A stretch of 64,000 nt of DNA from Mycobacterium shinjukuense (lineage in GTDB: Bacteria; Actinomycetota; Actinomycetes; Mycobacteriales; Mycobacteriaceae), in NCBI RefSeq assembly GCF_010730055.1, contig NZ_AP022575.1, forward strand, positions 1,054,001-1,118,000, read 5' to 3'. Below, piece after piece: positions 50,830-58,373 of this stretch. The notes beneath the pieces were generated by a model. That model had not been told where the DNA came from. It saw only the letters and a list, made by a program, of their open reading frames with translations, and made no database searches. Position numbers and translations under genes: made by a program. Numbering within the stretch: position 1 is the stretch's first letter; each line of letters starts with the position of its first letter.

Positions 50830-51258
50830 TCAACCCGGCTCGCCCCGCCCCGGCACGTCGAACCGGAACCGGCGGCCGGTGACCATCTCGGGCAGCACCC
50901 GCACGTAGTGCGTTTTCGCCGGCGCCGTCCAGGGCAGCAGCTGGGCCCGCCCGGCCTCCGCGAGCTCCTCATCGGTGCGCAGTGAGCGCGCCACGCCCTT
51001 GACGATCACGCTCCAGCCCTCGCTGGCGCCATGGTCGTCCGCCTCGAACACCACGTGGTTGTTGATCGCGGTGCTGGTCAACTTGGTGCCCTCCGCGGTG
51101 CGGAACAGAATCGTGCGGCGCTGGACGGCGAAGTTGACCGGAAAGATCTCCGGCCTGTTGTCGACGCTGGTGACCAGCCGCCCGATCGGCACGCTTTTCA
51201 GCAGATCCCAGCATTCGTGCTCTGGCAGGATGGTGACCCCTTCGCCGGCCGCCGACAT
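50830..51258 (-). CDS. PNPOx-fold (pyridoxamine 5'-phosphate oxidase-like) flavin/F420 protein
   Basis: 142 residues of the split-barrel family: CWDLLKSVPIGRLVTSVDNRPEIFPVNFAV is the typical N-terminal pattern (ECxxLLxxxxxGRLxxxxxGxPxxxPVNY), then TAEGTKL and VIVKGVARSL. Members bind FMN, F420 or haem; several are in the DosR regulon. ATG 51258 follows a GGGG-containing ribosome site. The gene is 15 bases downstream of the acyl carrier protein gene on the same strand, so it is very likely co-transcribed with the E1/E2 cluster. Confidence 0.85.
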   Translation of the reverse strand: MSAAGEGVTILPEHECWDLLKSVPIGRLVTSVDNRPEIFPVNFAVQRRTILFRTAEGTKLTSTAINNHVVFEADDHGASEGWSVIVKGVARSLRTDEELAEAGRAQLLPWTAPAKTHYVRVLPEMVTGRRFRFDVPGRGEPG

Positions 51259-51273
51259 CGGCCCACCCCTTTC

Positions 51274-51513
51274 TTACGCGTGCTTCTCGACATAGCGAAC
51301 CACATCGTCGAGCGTGCGCAGCGACGCGTAGTCGGACTCTGGGATGTCGACGTGCAGCCGCTTGTGGATGCCGAGCAAAAAGTTCAGCCAGTCCATCGAG
51401 TCCAGGTCGACCTGATCGCGCAGCAGCAGGTCGTCGCGAATCTCGTCGGCATCGACCTCGGGGGCAATGGTGGTCAGCACGGACAGCACCACGGTGCGAG
51501 TGTCTGTTGTCAT
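51274..51513 (-). CDS. Stand-alone acyl carrier protein
   Basis: 79 residues, four-helix acyl-carrier fold with the phosphopantetheine attachment serine at Ser39 in DLDSMDWLNF (the DSx(L/M) motif). Acidic overall, as usual. It sits between the E2 acyltransferase gene (6 bases upstream) and the PNPOx-like gene. Acyl carrier proteins do not normally belong to pyruvate or acetoin dehydrogenase operons, so its presence suggests that an acyl group made by the dehydrogenase or by the synthetase is handed to a carrier protein (inference). A phosphopantetheinyl transferase must act in trans. Confidence 0.88.
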   Translation of the reverse strand: MTTDTRTVVLSVLTTIAPEVDADEIRDDLLLRDQVDLDSMDWLNFLLGIHKRLHVDIPESDYASLRTLDDVVRYVEKHA

Positions 51514-51519
51514 GGCACG

Positions 51520-52632
51520 TCACTTCTCCAGCAGGTCGGGCTGCTGCAGCAGCTCGTTGATCGCGGCCAGGAATAGCGCGCCGCGGTGACCGTCGCTGGC
51601 CCGGTGGTCGGCGGCCAGGGTGCCCCGCACGGCGGTGACGACCCGAATTCCGCCGTCGATGACGCACACCCGCTGCGTCGGCTTGCCGAAACCGACCAGG
51701 GCCACCTGGGGCGGGTAGATCACGCCGAAGACGGTGTCGACGCCCTGGTCGCCAAGGTTGGTGACGGTGATGGTGGGGTCCGACATCTCCGAGCTCCGCA
51801 GGGAGCCGGCGCGTGCCCGGGCCACCAGGTCGGTGAGGTCGGCCATCAACTCGTCGAGCTTTTTGTCGGCGACGTCGTGGATGGCCGGCGCGACCAGGCC
51901 ACCACCGCGCAGCGAGATGGCGACGCCGATATGAACCGCGGTGGCGGGCTGGAACCCGCCGTCGCGCCAGAATCCGTTGAACTCGCCGAATCGCCGTGCG
52001 GCACGGGCGACCGCCTTTAATTGCAGGACGGCCGGCAGCACGCGCTCGGTGATGGATCGCTGCGCATTGCGCGCGCTCAGCCAGGTCAGCGAGGTTTCCA
52101 TCGGGATCTCGTCGGCCAGGTAGTAGTGCGGAATCTCGCGCTTGGACCGGCTCATCGCGACCGCGATGGACCTTCGCATTGCGGCGGCGCGGTCGGCCGC
52201 TGTCGTCTCGGTTGCCGGCTTCGTGGCGGCTTCCTTGGCGGCGTGCTCGACGTCGCCGAGGGTGACCGCGCCTTGCGGACCGGTGCCGCGCACGTTGTCG
52301 ATGTCGACGTTCAGCGACCGGGCCAGGCGCCGCGCGGCGGGTGAGACCCAGCGGCGCCGGTGCGGCGTCGTCGGCGGTGTCGCGGCCACCCGCTCACCGG
52401 GTTCCAGCAGGGTGGCCAATACCGTTCCCACTTGCACTGTTTCTCCGGCCGCAACGACCAGTTCGTTGACCGTGCCCTCCTGCCAGCACTCGATTTCCAC
52501 TGCGGCCTTAGTGGTTTCAACGATCGCCACCACTTGTCCGCGGCTGATCCGGTCGCCGGGTTTGACCAGCCATTCGGTGAGCGTGCCCTCGTCCATGTCC
52601 GAGCCCAGAGCGGGCATCGTGAACTCGATCAT
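51520..52632 (-). CDS. 2-oxoacid (or acetoin) dehydrogenase E2, dihydrolipoyl acyltransferase
   Basis: 370 residues: one lipoyl domain (1-80, Lys42 in ETTKAAVEIE), a peripheral subunit-binding domain (about 108-145, VSPAARRLARSLNVDIDNVRGT) and a catalytic domain with the conserved H-x-x-x-D-G motif (His343, Asp347, Gly348). The last residues are LLQQPDLLEK. It transfers an acyl group from the lipoyl arm to CoA, or possibly to the neighbouring acyl carrier protein. Start ATG 52632 overlaps the E1beta stop (TGATG). It has one lipoyl domain only and there is no E3 gene nearby, so a shared lipoamide dehydrogenase is needed. Confidence 0.92.
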   Translation of the reverse strand: MIEFTMPALGSDMDEGTLTEWLVKPGDRISRGQVVAIVETTKAAVEIECWQEGTVNELVVAAGETVQVGTVLATLLEPGERVAATPPTTPHRRRWVSPAARRLARSLNVDIDNVRGTGPQGAVTLGDVEHAAKEAATKPATETTAADRAAAMRRSIAVAMSRSKREIPHYYLADEIPMETSLTWLSARNAQRSITERVLPAVLQLKAVARAARRFGEFNGFWRDGGFQPATAVHIGVAISLRGGGLVAPAIHDVADKKLDELMADLTDLVARARAGSLRSSEMSDPTITVTNLGDQGVDTVFGVIYPPQVALVGFGKPTQRVCVIDGGIRVVTAVRGTLAADHRASDGHRGALFLAAINELLQQPDLLEK

Positions 52633-53606
52633 CACCGCTCTCCGAACAAATCGCGTACGGCGGCGACGATCGTGGCGGGCTGTGGCAGGGCCGCCTGTTC
52701 CAGGTGTTTCGCGTACGGAATGGGAACCTCTGCGCTGCACACCCGGGCAACCGGCGCATCCAGGTCGTAGAACGCGCCCTCCATGATTCGCGCGGAGATC
52801 TCCGCCGCCAAACTGCCAGTGCGCCAAGCCTCGTCGACCACGACCGCGCGGTGTGTCTTTCGCACCGATTCTGCGATGGTGTCGGCGTCGAGTGGTCGCA
52901 GCACCCGCAGATCGATGACTTCGCAGTCGATTCCGGTCAGTGCCAACTCGTTGGCGGCGTCCAGCGCCTTGGGCAGCGAGCCGCCGTAGGCAATCACGGT
53001 GACGTCCGCGCCGTCGCGGCGCACCGCCGCCCGGCCGATGTCGGTCGGCTGCAGCGCGTCGATATCGGACGAGGTGTTGTAGAGCTGGACATGCTCGAAG
53101 ATGATCACCGGATCCGGGTCGGCGAGGGCGGGCGCGAGCATGCCGTAGGCGTCCTCGATGGTGGCCGGTGCCACCACCTTGATGCCCGGGATGTGGGCGT
53201 ACCACGGCTCGAGGCTGTGCGAGTGCTGAGCGGCAAGTTGGCGCCCGGCCCCGGTTGCCATCCGCACCACGATCGGCACCGAGAACTGCCCGCCCGACAT
53301 GTGCCGCAGCGCCGCGGCGGTGTTGACGATCTGATCCAGCGCTAACAGGCTGAAGTTCACCGTCATCACTTCGACGATCGGGCGTAACCCGCCCAGCGCC
53401 ATGCCGATTCCGACACCGACGAAGCCCAGCTCGGACAGCGGGGTGTCCCGCACCCGGTCCGGGCCGAACTCGGCCAGCAGGCCCTTGGACGCGGCGTAGG
53501 TTCCGCCGTAGCGGCCGACGTCTTCGCCCATCAGCACCACCCGCGGGTCGGCGGCCAACGCATCGCGCAGCGCGTCGTGAACGGCGGTGCGGTAGGTCGT
53601 TTTCAT
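52632..53606 (-). CDS. Thiamine-dependent dehydrogenase E1 beta subunit
   Basis: 324 residues of the E1beta/transketolase-C type: ALAADPRVVLMGEDVGRYGG, RVRDTPLSELGFVGVGIG and the C-terminal VVDEAWRTGSLAAEISARI are characteristic. It pairs with the E1alpha encoded upstream (ATGA overlap). Start ATG 53606. Members act on pyruvate, branched-chain oxoacids or acetoin; the sequence alone does not decide, but the PDH/acetoin-type length and absence of a long N-terminal extension fit acetoin or pyruvate dehydrogenase. Confidence 0.92.
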   Translation of the reverse strand: MKTTYRTAVHDALRDALAADPRVVLMGEDVGRYGGTYAASKGLLAEFGPDRVRDTPLSELGFVGVGIGMALGGLRPIVEVMTVNFSLLALDQIVNTAAALRHMSGGQFSVPIVVRMATGAGRQLAAQHSHSLEPWYAHIPGIKVVAPATIEDAYGMLAPALADPDPVIIFEHVQLYNTSSDIDALQPTDIGRAAVRRDGADVTVIAYGGSLPKALDAANELALTGIDCEVIDLRVLRPLDADTIAESVRKTHRAVVVDEAWRTGSLAAEISARIMEGAFYDLDAPVARVCSAEVPIPYAKHLEQAALPQPATIVAAVRDLFGER

Positions 53607-54568
53607 TGCGCCAGCTCCGGTGTCAGCACGTCGCGTTCCAGATCCGTTACGTCTTCCCATGTTCCGGCCTCGGCGAACGCGACCGCGGCCTCGATCTCGG
53701 CGGCCGCCGAGTCCTCGATCGCACGCACGTCGTCGTCGGTGAGCGCGCCGTCGCGCAGGCACCGCTCGGTGAACAGCCGGATCGGGTCGCGCTGACGCCA
53801 TTGCTCGACTTCCGCCTTGTCCCGGTACAGTTCCGGGTCGAACATGGAATGCGCCCGGAACCGGTAGGTGCGGAACTCGATGAAGAACGGGCCACCGGTG
53901 TCGCGGACGTGGTCGGCGCCTTGCCGCGCGGCGCTATGGCACGCCTGGACATCCATGCCGTCCACGGCCAGCGTCGGGACGCGATACGACGCCGCCTTGA
54001 CGGTAAGGTCGGTCTGCGACTGCGCCCGCTGCAGCGCGGTGCCCATCGCATACAGGTTGTTCTCGCAGCAGAACAACACCGGCAGGTTCCACAGCGCGGC
54101 CATGTTCAAGGACTCGTGAAACGCCCCCTCGGCCACGGCCCCGTCACCGAAATAACACGCGGTCACCCGGTTTCGCGTCAGCATCGCGTCGGCGAGCGCG
54201 AGGCCCACCGCCAGCGGCAGGCCGCCGGCGACGATCGCGTGGCCCCCGTAGAAGCGCCGGGACGCGTCGAACAGGTGCATCGACCCGCCGCGGCCCCGCG
54301 AGCAGCCCTCCCGCTTGCCGAACATCTCGGCCATGATCGAGGTCATCGGGATGCCGCGCAGCAGCGCGTGGGCATGCTCACGGTAGGTGGCCACCACCGC
54401 GTCGTCGTCGGTCAGTGCGCGCAGCGATCCGGCGGCCACGGCCTCCTGGCCAACGTAGAGATGCAGGAACCCGCGAATCTTGGCCGCGCCGTAGAGTTCC
54501 GCGCACTTTTCCTCCATCCGGCGCACGCGGACCATGTCCGACAACAGTTCCCGCGCCAGCTCGATCAC
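53603..54568 (-). CDS. Thiamine-dependent dehydrogenase E1 alpha subunit
   Basis: 321 residues. The thiamine-diphosphate motif starts at GDGAVAEGAFHESLN and ends in CCENN (GDG-x(n)-NN), and GRGGSMHLFD and YRFRAHSMFDPELY are E1alpha hallmarks. It decarboxylates or cleaves the substrate and passes the acyl to the E2 lipoyl arm. GTG 54568 overlaps the synthetase stop (GTGA) and is preferred because the protein then starts IELARELLSDMVRVRRMEE as in relatives. Compact E1alpha of this length is typical of acetoin dehydrogenase AcoA and of heterotetrameric PDH. Confidence 0.92.
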   Translation of the reverse strand: MIELARELLSDMVRVRRMEEKCAELYGAAKIRGFLHLYVGQEAVAAGSLRALTDDDAVVATYREHAHALLRGIPMTSIMAEMFGKREGCSRGRGGSMHLFDASRRFYGGHAIVAGGLPLAVGLALADAMLTRNRVTACYFGDGAVAEGAFHESLNMAALWNLPVLFCCENNLYAMGTALQRAQSQTDLTVKAASYRVPTLAVDGMDVQACHSAARQGADHVRDTGGPFFIEFRTYRFRAHSMFDPELYRDKAEVEQWRQRDPIRLFTERCLRDGALTDDDVRAIEDSAAAEIEAAVAFAEAGTWEDVTDLERDVLTPELAQ

Positions 54569-56370
54569 GGCGACACCCCCTGAGCTTGACGATCGGTCGG
54601 CCGCTCGACGGTGGACGTATCGCCCTGCGGCAGGCCGAGTTCTCGGGCCTTGAGCAGCCGCCGCAGGATCTTGCCGCTGCTGGTGTGCGGCAACGAATCG
54701 GCGAACTCGATCTCCTTGGGTGCCACGGCAGCTCCCAGCCGCCTGCGCGCGTGACCCAGCAGTTCCAGCCGCAGATCCTCGTCGCCGACATAGCCGTCTT
54801 TCAGTGTGACAAAGGCTTTGATGACCGCGCCGACGGTCGGATCGGGCTTGCCGATGACCGCCGCCTCGGCCACCGCCGGATGATCGGTGAGCGCGCTTTC
54901 CACCTCGAACGGGCCGATCAGGTGTCCGGCGGATTTGATCACGTCGTCCTTGCGCCCGACGAACCAGAAGTAGCCGTCGGCGTCCTTCTTGGCCAGATCC
55001 CCGGTGAGGTAGAGCCCGTCGCTGAAGCACTGCCGATAGCGGTCCTCGGCGTGCAGATAACCGCGGAACATCGACGGCCACCCGGGTTTGAGGGCGAGTT
55101 CGCCTTCGACGTCTGGTTCGTCGACGATCGAGGTGGTGCCGTCGTCGTTGTGGCGCACGATGGATGCGTCCACGCCGGGCAGCGGTCGGCCCATCGAGCC
55201 GGGCTTGACGTCGAAGGCCGGTGTGTTGGCGATCATGATGCCACCGGTCTCCGTCTGCCACCAGTTGTCGTGAATCGGCAAGCCCAGCACCCGCTTTCCC
55301 CACCACACCGCTTCGGGGTTAAGTGGTTCGCCCACACTGGCGATGAAACGCAGCCGCGGGAAACGAAACCGCGCCGGCAGCTCGGGGCCCGCCTTGATCA
55401 ACATCCTGATGCCGGTAGGCGCCGTGTACCACACCGACACAGCCTGGTCCTGCAGGATCCGGTACCACCGCTCGGCGTCGAACTCGGCCTGGTCGACAAT
55501 CGACGTGACCCCGTGCAGCAGTGGGCTGATAATGCCATAAGAGGTCCCGGTGACCCAGCCGGGATCCGCGGTGCACCAATAGATGTCGTCGGGATGAAGG
55601 TCGAGCGCATACAACCCGGTGACATAGTGCATGGTCACCGCGCCGTGCACGTGCAGGGCGCCTTTCGGGGTGCCGGTGGTGCCGCTGGTGAAGTGCAGCA
55701 GCGCCGGGTCCTCGGCGGTCGTGGACGCCACCGGCGCGGTCTCGTCGGCGGAGGCCATGCAGCGCCAGAAGTCGAGCGTCGCAGGCGGCGGGTCGCCGTG
55801 TGTGCCGTCGTCGGCGACCAGCACGTGCCGCACGGACGTCAACCGGCGGTGGATCTTGGCGATCTTGCGCCGGTAGATCGCGCCGGTGGTGACCAGCACG
55901 TCGGCTTGTCCGATGGCTACCCTGGTGGCGATGGGCTCCGGCCCGAACGCCGAGAACAACGGTGAGACGACGTTGCCGTTGCGGAGCGCGCCCAGCACGG
56001 TGATGTACAGCTCGGGCACGCGACCCATGACCGTGAACACGCGGTCGCCCTTGCCGATGCCGAGCGCGCGCAGCACCCCGGTGAAGCGCGTCACCAGCCG
56101 GCTCAGCTCCGCATAGCTGAGATCGCGGGTGGACATCGCGCCGTCCCAACCCGTGTCGCTGACAAACCGAAACGCCGTGCGGTTCGCGACCGGGCCGATC
56201 TGCCGGACGTGCCTGTCCAGGGCGGCATAGGCGATGTTGCATCCGCCGCCGGCCATGCCGTCGCACAGCGCCGGCACATCCGACCAGCGGAACCGTGCTC
56301 GCGTGCGCGCGTAGTCGGTGAGGTTGGGCTGCACACGGTGGTCGTGGGGTGTCTTGCGGATGACATCCAT
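54565..56370 (-). CDS. Acetyl-CoA synthetase-like (acyl-CoA ligase) AMP-forming enzyme
   Basis: 601 residues of the ANL superfamily. ATP-binding HFTSGTTGTPKGA, the acetyl-CoA-synthetase WWQTETGG motif (the Trp that limits the acyl pocket to short acids), TGDLAKKDADGYFWFVGRKDD and the C-terminal catalytic Lys in SSGKILRRLL are present. So it should activate acetate or another small acid. First gene of a minus-strand operon with E1alpha, E1beta, E2 and the carrier protein; its start (ATG 56370) faces the acg gene across a 177-base region with a DosR-like box. It could recover acetate or feed the E2/carrier module. Confidence 0.92.
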   Translation of the reverse strand: MDVIRKTPHDHRVQPNLTDYARTRARFRWSDVPALCDGMAGGGCNIAYAALDRHVRQIGPVANRTAFRFVSDTGWDGAMSTRDLSYAELSRLVTRFTGVLRALGIGKGDRVFTVMGRVPELYITVLGALRNGNVVSPLFSAFGPEPIATRVAIGQADVLVTTGAIYRRKIAKIHRRLTSVRHVLVADDGTHGDPPPATLDFWRCMASADETAPVASTTAEDPALLHFTSGTTGTPKGALHVHGAVTMHYVTGLYALDLHPDDIYWCTADPGWVTGTSYGIISPLLHGVTSIVDQAEFDAERWYRILQDQAVSVWYTAPTGIRMLIKAGPELPARFRFPRLRFIASVGEPLNPEAVWWGKRVLGLPIHDNWWQTETGGIMIANTPAFDVKPGSMGRPLPGVDASIVRHNDDGTTSIVDEPDVEGELALKPGWPSMFRGYLHAEDRYRQCFSDGLYLTGDLAKKDADGYFWFVGRKDDVIKSAGHLIGPFEVESALTDHPAVAEAAVIGKPDPTVGAVIKAFVTLKDGYVGDEDLRLELLGHARRRLGAAVAPKEIEFADSLPHTSSGKILRRLLKARELGLPQGDTSTVERPTDRQAQGVSP

Positions 56371-56474
56371 GAACGGGTCCTAACGGTGCGGGTGTCTTCA
56401 TCGTTTTCCGGGCACGGTTGACGGCAACAGAGACGAAAGTCATCAATCGACGCGGGGTCCAACGACCTCAGGAT

Positions 56475-56490
56475 GGGGACCAAGGACCCT
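56475..56490. promoter_or_regulatory. DosR-like box in the divergent promoter region
   Basis: GGGGACCAAGGACCCT resembles the DosR palindrome (GGGACTWWAGTCCC core): both GGGAC and GACCC arms are present around an AA centre, about 13 of 20 consensus positions by eye. It lies 57 bases upstream of the acg ATG and 105 bases from the synthetase ATG, so it may serve both. Downstream genes acg, hspX and pfkB are classical DosR targets, which supports it. Confidence 0.65.
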
Positions 56491-56547
56491 GGTGCGGCCA
56501 GGTTCGCTGCCGCAGCGTCGAAGTCAGACAGAAGGCAGGTGAACGCA

Positions 56548-57531
56548 ATGACCCCCACGATGGTCGACACCGAGGTGATCGCCCAACGGATCGAGTTGGC
56601 GTGCCGGGCGCCTTCGCTGCACAACAGCCAGCCGTGGCGATGGCTGGCCAGCAGTACGAATGTCGATCTGTTCGTCGATCCGCGCCGCGTCGTGGCCTCG
56701 GCGGACAGCTCGGGTCGGGAAGCGATCATCAGCTGCGGCGCCGTGCTGGATCACTTCCGGGTCGCGATGGCCGCCATCGGTCGGGACACCCACGTCGACC
56801 GGTTTCCCAACCCGAACAATCTCGACCACCTGGCTTCGATCGACTTCGCCCCGATGGACTACGTCGCCCAGGCCCGGCGCGACCGCGCCGACGCGATAAC
56901 GCACCGCCGAACCGATCGGCGTCCGTTCCGGGCACCCAAGGACTGGGCGTCGCTGGAACCCCTGCTGCGCGGCTCGTTCGACACGGATCTGGTCGCGTTC
57001 GAGGTGTTGCGCGACGAGGTGCGACCGCAGTTGGCCCAAGCGGCTCGGCTGACCGAGTCCTTGCGTCGCTACGACGACAGCTACCATCACGAACTGAGTT
57101 GGTGGACAGCGCCTTTGCGGGAGTCGGAAGGCATACCCGAAAGCGCGCTGGTATCGCGGTCGGTGGCCCACGAGGTCGACGTGAACCGTCTGTTCCCCAC
57201 CTCCTGGCAGGCCGAGCGGAGCTCCGCGAGCAGGCCGGATCACGCGAAGATCGTGCTGCTGTCCACGGCCGGGAACACCCGCGCAGACGCGCTCATGTGC
57301 GGCCAGGCGCTCTCGGCCGTGCTGCTGGAATGCACCCTGGCAGGACTGGCAACGTGCCCGGTCACCCACATCACGGAGCTGGCGGCCGGTCGGGACATCA
57401 TTCGCGGCCTCACCGACGGCCGGGCAGCGGTGCCCCAGGTGTTGATCCGGGTCGGCATCGCGCCGTCGGGCCCGGTCCCGGAACCGACGCCACGGCGGCC
57501 GCTCGGCGATGTGCTGCAGATACGTCGCTGA
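56548..57531 (+). CDS. acg: Acg nitroreductase-fold protein (Rv2032 type)
   Basis: 327 residues close to M. tuberculosis Acg: LACRAPSLHNSQPWRWLA, then SSGREAIISCGAVLDHFRVAMAA, RRTDRRPF, LATCPVTHITEL and a C-terminal TPRRPLGDVL. Acg is a DosR-regulated flavin-binding protein needed for persistence, without proven nitroreductase activity. ATG 56548 is chosen (AAGGCAGG upstream); GTG 56539 is an alternative. In M. tuberculosis acg is divergent from hspX; here both are on one strand with a small gene between. First gene of the right-hand DosR-type operon. Confidence 0.93.
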   Translation: MTPTMVDTEVIAQRIELACRAPSLHNSQPWRWLASSTNVDLFVDPRRVVASADSSGREAIISCGAVLDHFRVAMAAIGRDTHVDRFPNPNNLDHLASIDFAPMDYVAQARRDRADAITHRRTDRRPFRAPKDWASLEPLLRGSFDTDLVAFEVLRDEVRPQLAQAARLTESLRRYDDSYHHELSWWTAPLRESEGIPESALVSRSVAHEVDVNRLFPTSWQAERSSASRPDHAKIVLLSTAGNTRADALMCGQALSAVLLECTLAGLATCPVTHITELAAGRDIIRGLTDGRAAVPQVLIRVGIAPSGPVPEPTPRRPLGDVLQIRR

Positions 57532-57557
57532 TCCGCCCCACATCGAGAGGAGGTGAA

Positions 57558-57920
57558 ATGGCTTCTACGCTGGGCGATCCGCCGTTATTGACCGACTCCG
57601 ACGCTGACATGCTCGCGTCGCAATTCCTGGACTCTGGCTACGCCGACACGACGGTGTATTGCGATTGGTCGCTGGATCGGCGCATCGAGGGCTTTTTGCG
57701 CCGTCGAGGACTTGTCCGTCTTGCTGAAGACGGCGATGCCTACGGCCTCATCCTCGACCGTGTCATGGCCCATATCGGCCAAGCGACCGGGGTGAGCGCC
57801 GCGGCACCGCCGACGAACGGCCCGTCAGCCGGGGACTTCCGCCCCTATCGCCGACCGGGTCCGACTGGTCGGATGAACATTGTCACTACGACGATTTCGA
57901 GATCGAGGAGACAACCATGA
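57558..57920 (+). CDS. Small unknown protein between acg and hspX
   Basis: 120 residues from ATG 57558 with a perfect AGGAGGTGA ribosome site. The first 75 residues are folded-looking (LASQFLDSGYADTTVYCDWSL, then IEGFLRRRGLVRLAEDGDAY), and the last 40 are Pro/Gly/Arg-rich. Cys35 is the only cysteine. I do not recognise the family. The stop overlaps the hspX start region by four bases (ATGA), so it is almost certainly expressed with hspX under hypoxia; a helper of Acg or HspX is a guess only. Confidence 0.75.
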   Translation: MASTLGDPPLLTDSDADMLASQFLDSGYADTTVYCDWSLDRRIEGFLRRRGLVRLAEDGDAYGLILDRVMAHIGQATGVSAAAPPTNGPSAGDFRPYRRPGPTGRMNIVTTTISRSRRQP

Positions 57921-58348
57921 CAACCCTTCCGGTTCAGCGTCAGATGAGGTCGCTCTTCCCAGAGTTTTCCGAGCTGTTCGCGGCTTTCCCGTCGTTTGCC
58001 GGCATCCGGCCGGCCTTCGATACCCGCATCATGCGGCTGGAGGACGAGATGAAGGAGGGCCGCTACCTGGTACGGGCGGAAATCCCGGGTGTCGACCCGA
58101 CCAAAGACATCGACATCACCGTGCGCGACGGGCAGCTGACCATCAAAGCCGAACGCAGCGAGAAGAAGGAATTCGACGGGCGATCGGAATTCACCTACGG
58201 CACATTCGTCCGCACCGTGTCGCTGCCGGCCGGCGCCGACGAAGACACCATCGAAGCCACCTACGACCAGGGCATCCTCACCGTCGCGGTCGCCGTTGCG
58301 GAGCCCAAGCCGGCCGAGCGGCACGTGCAGGTGCACTCCGTGAACTGA
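57917..58348 (+). CDS. hspX: Alpha-crystallin small heat shock protein HspX (Acr)
   Basis: 143 residues closely matching M. tuberculosis HspX/Acr: SLFPEFSELFAAFPSFAG at the N-terminus, the alpha-crystallin domain (about 40-130) with RYLVRAEIPGVDP and FVRTVSLPAGAD, ending GILTVAVAV and a short tail. It is an ATP-independent holdase and the best known DosR-induced protein of dormant mycobacteria. ATG 57917 overlaps the preceding stop. Length 143 versus 144 in M. tuberculosis. Confidence 0.97.
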   Translation: MTTLPVQRQMRSLFPEFSELFAAFPSFAGIRPAFDTRIMRLEDEMKEGRYLVRAEIPGVDPTKDIDITVRDGQLTIKAERSEKKEFDGRSEFTYGTFVRTVSLPAGADEDTIEATYDQGILTVAVAVAEPKPAERHVQVHSVN

Positions 58349-58373
58349 CGATTTGCGGGGAAGAGCGGCGGCC

